Positions 62,169 through 64,000 of a stretch of 64,000 nucleotides of DNA are shown here, piece after piece (the stretch's first letter is position 1; each line of letters begins with the position of its first letter). This DNA is from Synechococcus sp. A15-62. GTDB lineage: Bacteria > Cyanobacteriota > Cyanobacteriia > PCC-6307 > Cyanobiaceae. Where the stretch lies: contig NZ_CP047950.1 of assembly GCF_014280075.1 (NCBI RefSeq), positions 186,001 to 250,000 on the forward strand. Direction: 5' to 3'. The notes under the pieces were generated by a model, which did no database searches, was not told where the DNA came from, and was given only the letters and a program-made list of their open reading frames with translations. The translations under genes were made by a program, and so were the position numbers.

Positions 62169-64000
62169 TTACACCAGCCCCTGCTGTTCGGCCAGTTCCC
62201 GCAACGCCGTGACCTGCCAGCGGCGGCAGTCACCGGGTGAGGACCGATAAAACTGCCCCCAGGCCTGGGCCTTGTATTGCGGGTAGTTCTCTGGACGAAG
62301 AGAGGGATGGCTCTGCTGCCAGCCGACCCTCACGGCATGACCGATCACCACGTCGAGGGCCAGGTCATCCTCGAAGCGCACCTCTGGATTGGCTTCGACG
62401 AAGGCCATCAGCGAAAGCAGGCATTCGCTGCAGAGTTGTCGGTATTCCGGTGCCTTGATCCGACTGAGCAAATGGTCGACCTGGGCGGCAAAGTTGCGCT
62501 CCCCTGGCGTCTTCTCGAGGACGAGGCTGCTGTTAAGGCGATTGCGCCGCTCCAGCTTGTCGCCAATCACCAGGCCGCGGCAGTGCTGCAGCAGCGACCA
62601 GATCCCGGCATAGAAATCGCGGGGAACTTTCTGGAAGGAACCCAGGCGGATGCGGTGTTGAAGCCAATCCCCACCCCCCGGTGTTTCCTCCAACGGGTCA
62701 GGTACCGACCACTGCACCCGGCCGCTCACGTGCAGCTGTTCGCCGCGTTGCAGTGCTGCTCTGGCATGGTCCACATCGGCGAGCACGGCGCGCAAGCGCT
62801 TGCGAATCGCATGGGGTGCTTCGCTGCAGAGGGCTTCAAAGGCTTCGTCCTGACTGAGCGTTTTCTCTACGGCCAGCTCTGATGTCAGCAGCAGCATCAG
62901 CTGCCCCAGCTGCAGGGTGAGGCTCCCTTTCAGCAGCGCTGGCTCCCGCCGCGCCACGCTGTCGAGGGCGAGCAGGAGTTCCTGTTCGAGCATGCGTTCA
63001 CGGCTGTCGATTCCGCTGGTGGTTTCAATCCGCTCGGCGATGGCGGCACTGTCCATCGGCTGACGCAGCCGGGAGTCGCCGGTGTAGTTGCGCCCCACCA
63101 CCACCTGTTTCTGACGCACGAGAAGATCGGTGAGGGCATCTTCAAGTTGGGGATGCACCATTCCCATGGCGCCAGCACAGCGCCGCACCACATTCCAGTC
63201 TTCACAACGCAAGCCTCGTTGATAGACCTCCTCAAGCAGGGTGCGCAGGGCCACCGGATGGCCCTCGGGGCTGCGTTGAATCCCCTGGGGGCCAAGACGC
63301 CGTTGCAGCAACTCGAGCACTTCCGCCTGTTCATGCAGCAGCGCACTGTTCCAGAGGCGCTGGCTCAATTGTTCGATCGGTGTGTCATCCAGCTCCTGCT
63401 CCTCTGCGGCGGTCAGATCCCGTAGATCGGTGGCATCGCGCAGAAGCGGCTTGGCTGGTTCGGAGCATGGAACCGGTTTCTGTTGGAGCGGCGGCAGCTG
63501 CACCTCCTGCGCCTGATCCACCAGTTCACTGAGGCAGCCCAAGCGGACGGGGATGCTTTCAATGACGCCGCTGCCGAGTTGCTGGGCCAGTTTGAGGATG
63601 ACGTCGCGGTGCTGCAGGAGGGCTGCGTCGCGAATGGGGATCACCAGAAGGGGATATCCCATGCCGCGCCAGTGCCGTTGCAGCAGATGCAGCTCGTCCA
63701 CAACGGTTTCCACCAGCTCCTCCGGGTCATCGGCCAGATAGCTGCTGACGTCTTCCAGCACCGATGGGGTGAACACACTGATGGTGCCGTCCTGGCGGTA
63801 GACCCGAGCCGTGTCCTCGGTTTCCACCCGGTGCCCGGGGCGCCCGGTGAGTTCAAGCCGCGGATTGGTGCCGGCGGCTTTCAACCGTTGCTTCAGCTCG
63901 TCGGACGACTGCACCGAAATCACTGAGGTTGGATCGATCGGCACCTCTGCAGCCAGCAGCGCCTGGCGCACGTCATCCGTCTCCGCAGCCATCGCCACAA
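62169..64000 (-). CDS. GH15/phosphorylase-kinase-alpha-like protein, C-terminal part (cut by right edge)
   Basis: At least 610 residues are visible, and the frame is open to the right edge, so the N-terminus lies outside. It is soluble, helix-rich and Glu/Leu/Gln-rich. By eye it resembles the C-terminal part of cyanobacterial glycoside-hydrolase-15-related proteins that are similar to phosphorylase kinase alpha/beta subunits (for example YPQYKAQAWGQFYRSSPGDC near the end). No catalytic GH15 motif is visible in this part. A regulatory or carbohydrate-binding role is inferred only from that resemblance. Confidence 0.6.
   Translation of the reverse strand, partial: VAMAAETDDVRQALLAAEVPIDPTSVISVQSSDELKQRLKAAGTNPRLELTGRPGHRVETEDTARVYRQDGTISVFTPSVLEDVSSYLADDPEELVETVVDELHLLQRHWRGMGYPLLVIPIRDAALLQHRDVILKLAQQLGSGVIESIPVRLGCLSELVDQAQEVQLPPLQQKPVPCSEPAKPLLRDATDLRDLTAAEEQELDDTPIEQLSQRLWNSALLHEQAEVLELLQRRLGPQGIQRSPEGHPVALRTLLEEVYQRGLRCEDWNVVRRCAGAMGMVHPQLEDALTDLLVRQKQVVVGRNYTGDSRLRQPMDSAAIAERIETTSGIDSRERMLEQELLLALDSVARREPALLKGSLTLQLGQLMLLLTSELAVEKTLSQDEAFEALCSEAPHAIRKRLRAVLADVDHARAALQRGEQLHVSGRVQWSVPDPLEETPGGGDWLQHRIRLGSFQKVPRDFYAGIWSLLQHCRGLVIGDKLERRNRLNSSLVLEKTPGERNFAAQVDHLLSRIKAPEYRQLCSECLLSLMAFVEANPEVRFEDDLALDVVIGHAVRVGWQQSHPSLRPENYPQYKAQAWGQFYRSSPGDCRRWQVTALRELAEQQGLV

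Overview
The window is a chromosomal segment of a cyanobacterium, most likely a marine picocyanobacterium of the Synechococcus type. The evidence is the psbEFLJ operon preceded by rubA and ycf48, the ndhCKJ operon, chlD for chlorophyll synthesis, dense packing with many 1- and 4-base start/stop overlaps, and a GC-rich coding style. No rRNA, transposase, integrase or CRISPR array was seen. One tRNA gene with a CAT anticodon is present.

Layout. (1) 1-20800 is a surface-polysaccharide and sugar-nucleotide region. It holds a glycosyltransferase end, two sulfotransferases, all four KDO genes (kdsA, kdsB, kdsC, kdsD), a GT8-like and a GT39-like transferase, galE, a UDP-glucuronate decarboxylase broken by an extra 7-bp repeat unit, UDP-glucose dehydrogenase and a UDP-glucuronate epimerase-like gene. 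Housekeeping genes (pcrA-type helicase, cca, an NDH-SelD fusion, hisS) lie between them. Positions 2956-4870 look decayed: a broken membrane-protein gene and a remnant of a second kdsA. (2) 20800-28130 is visibly AT-rich, has long gene-free gaps and lacks clear ribosome binding sites. It carries a Nif11-like small protein, a 590-residue protein of unknown family, a 1041-residue GT2 plus RgpF-like glycosyltransferase and a small coiled-coil protein. It looks like a laterally acquired glycan island and ends at a strong bidirectional terminator. (3) 28189-37482 is core photosynthesis: psbJ, psbL, psbF, psbE, ycf48, rubA, then divergent ndhC-ndhK-ndhJ, a YvcK/CofD-like gene, an Mla-type ATPase with its MCE partner, and chlD. 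(4) 37479-49345 is mixed: a TPR-like protein, folK-nudix-phrA, a pilC remnant, a sugar aminotransferase, a redoxin, a photolyase/cryptochrome-like protein split into two genes in reversed domain order, fabI, hisB, a carotenoid oxygenase and a SIMPL protein. (5) 49330-54184 is a tightly coupled four-gene minus-strand operon: SABATH-type methyltransferase, Leu/Glu-type dehydrogenase, sarcosine-oxidase-like flavoprotein and BCCT transporter. (6) 54254-64000 holds rdgB, a phosphohexomutase, a TM0106-type nuclease, ygfZ, pyrE, the tRNA, a CNNM/CorC-type membrane protein, a Gfo/Idh/MocA oxidoreductase and a GH15-related protein cut by the right edge.

How the parts work together. The left third supplies activated sugars (CMP-KDO, UDP-galactose, UDP-glucuronate and, when intact, UDP-xylose) and the transferases and sulfotransferases that use them for an envelope polysaccharide. 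The centre builds and protects photosystem II and the NDH-1 complex. The best candidate for an undescribed system is the methyltransferase-dehydrogenase-oxidase-transporter operon. The best candidate for a genetic switch is the 7-bp repeat in the UDP-glucuronate decarboxylase gene.
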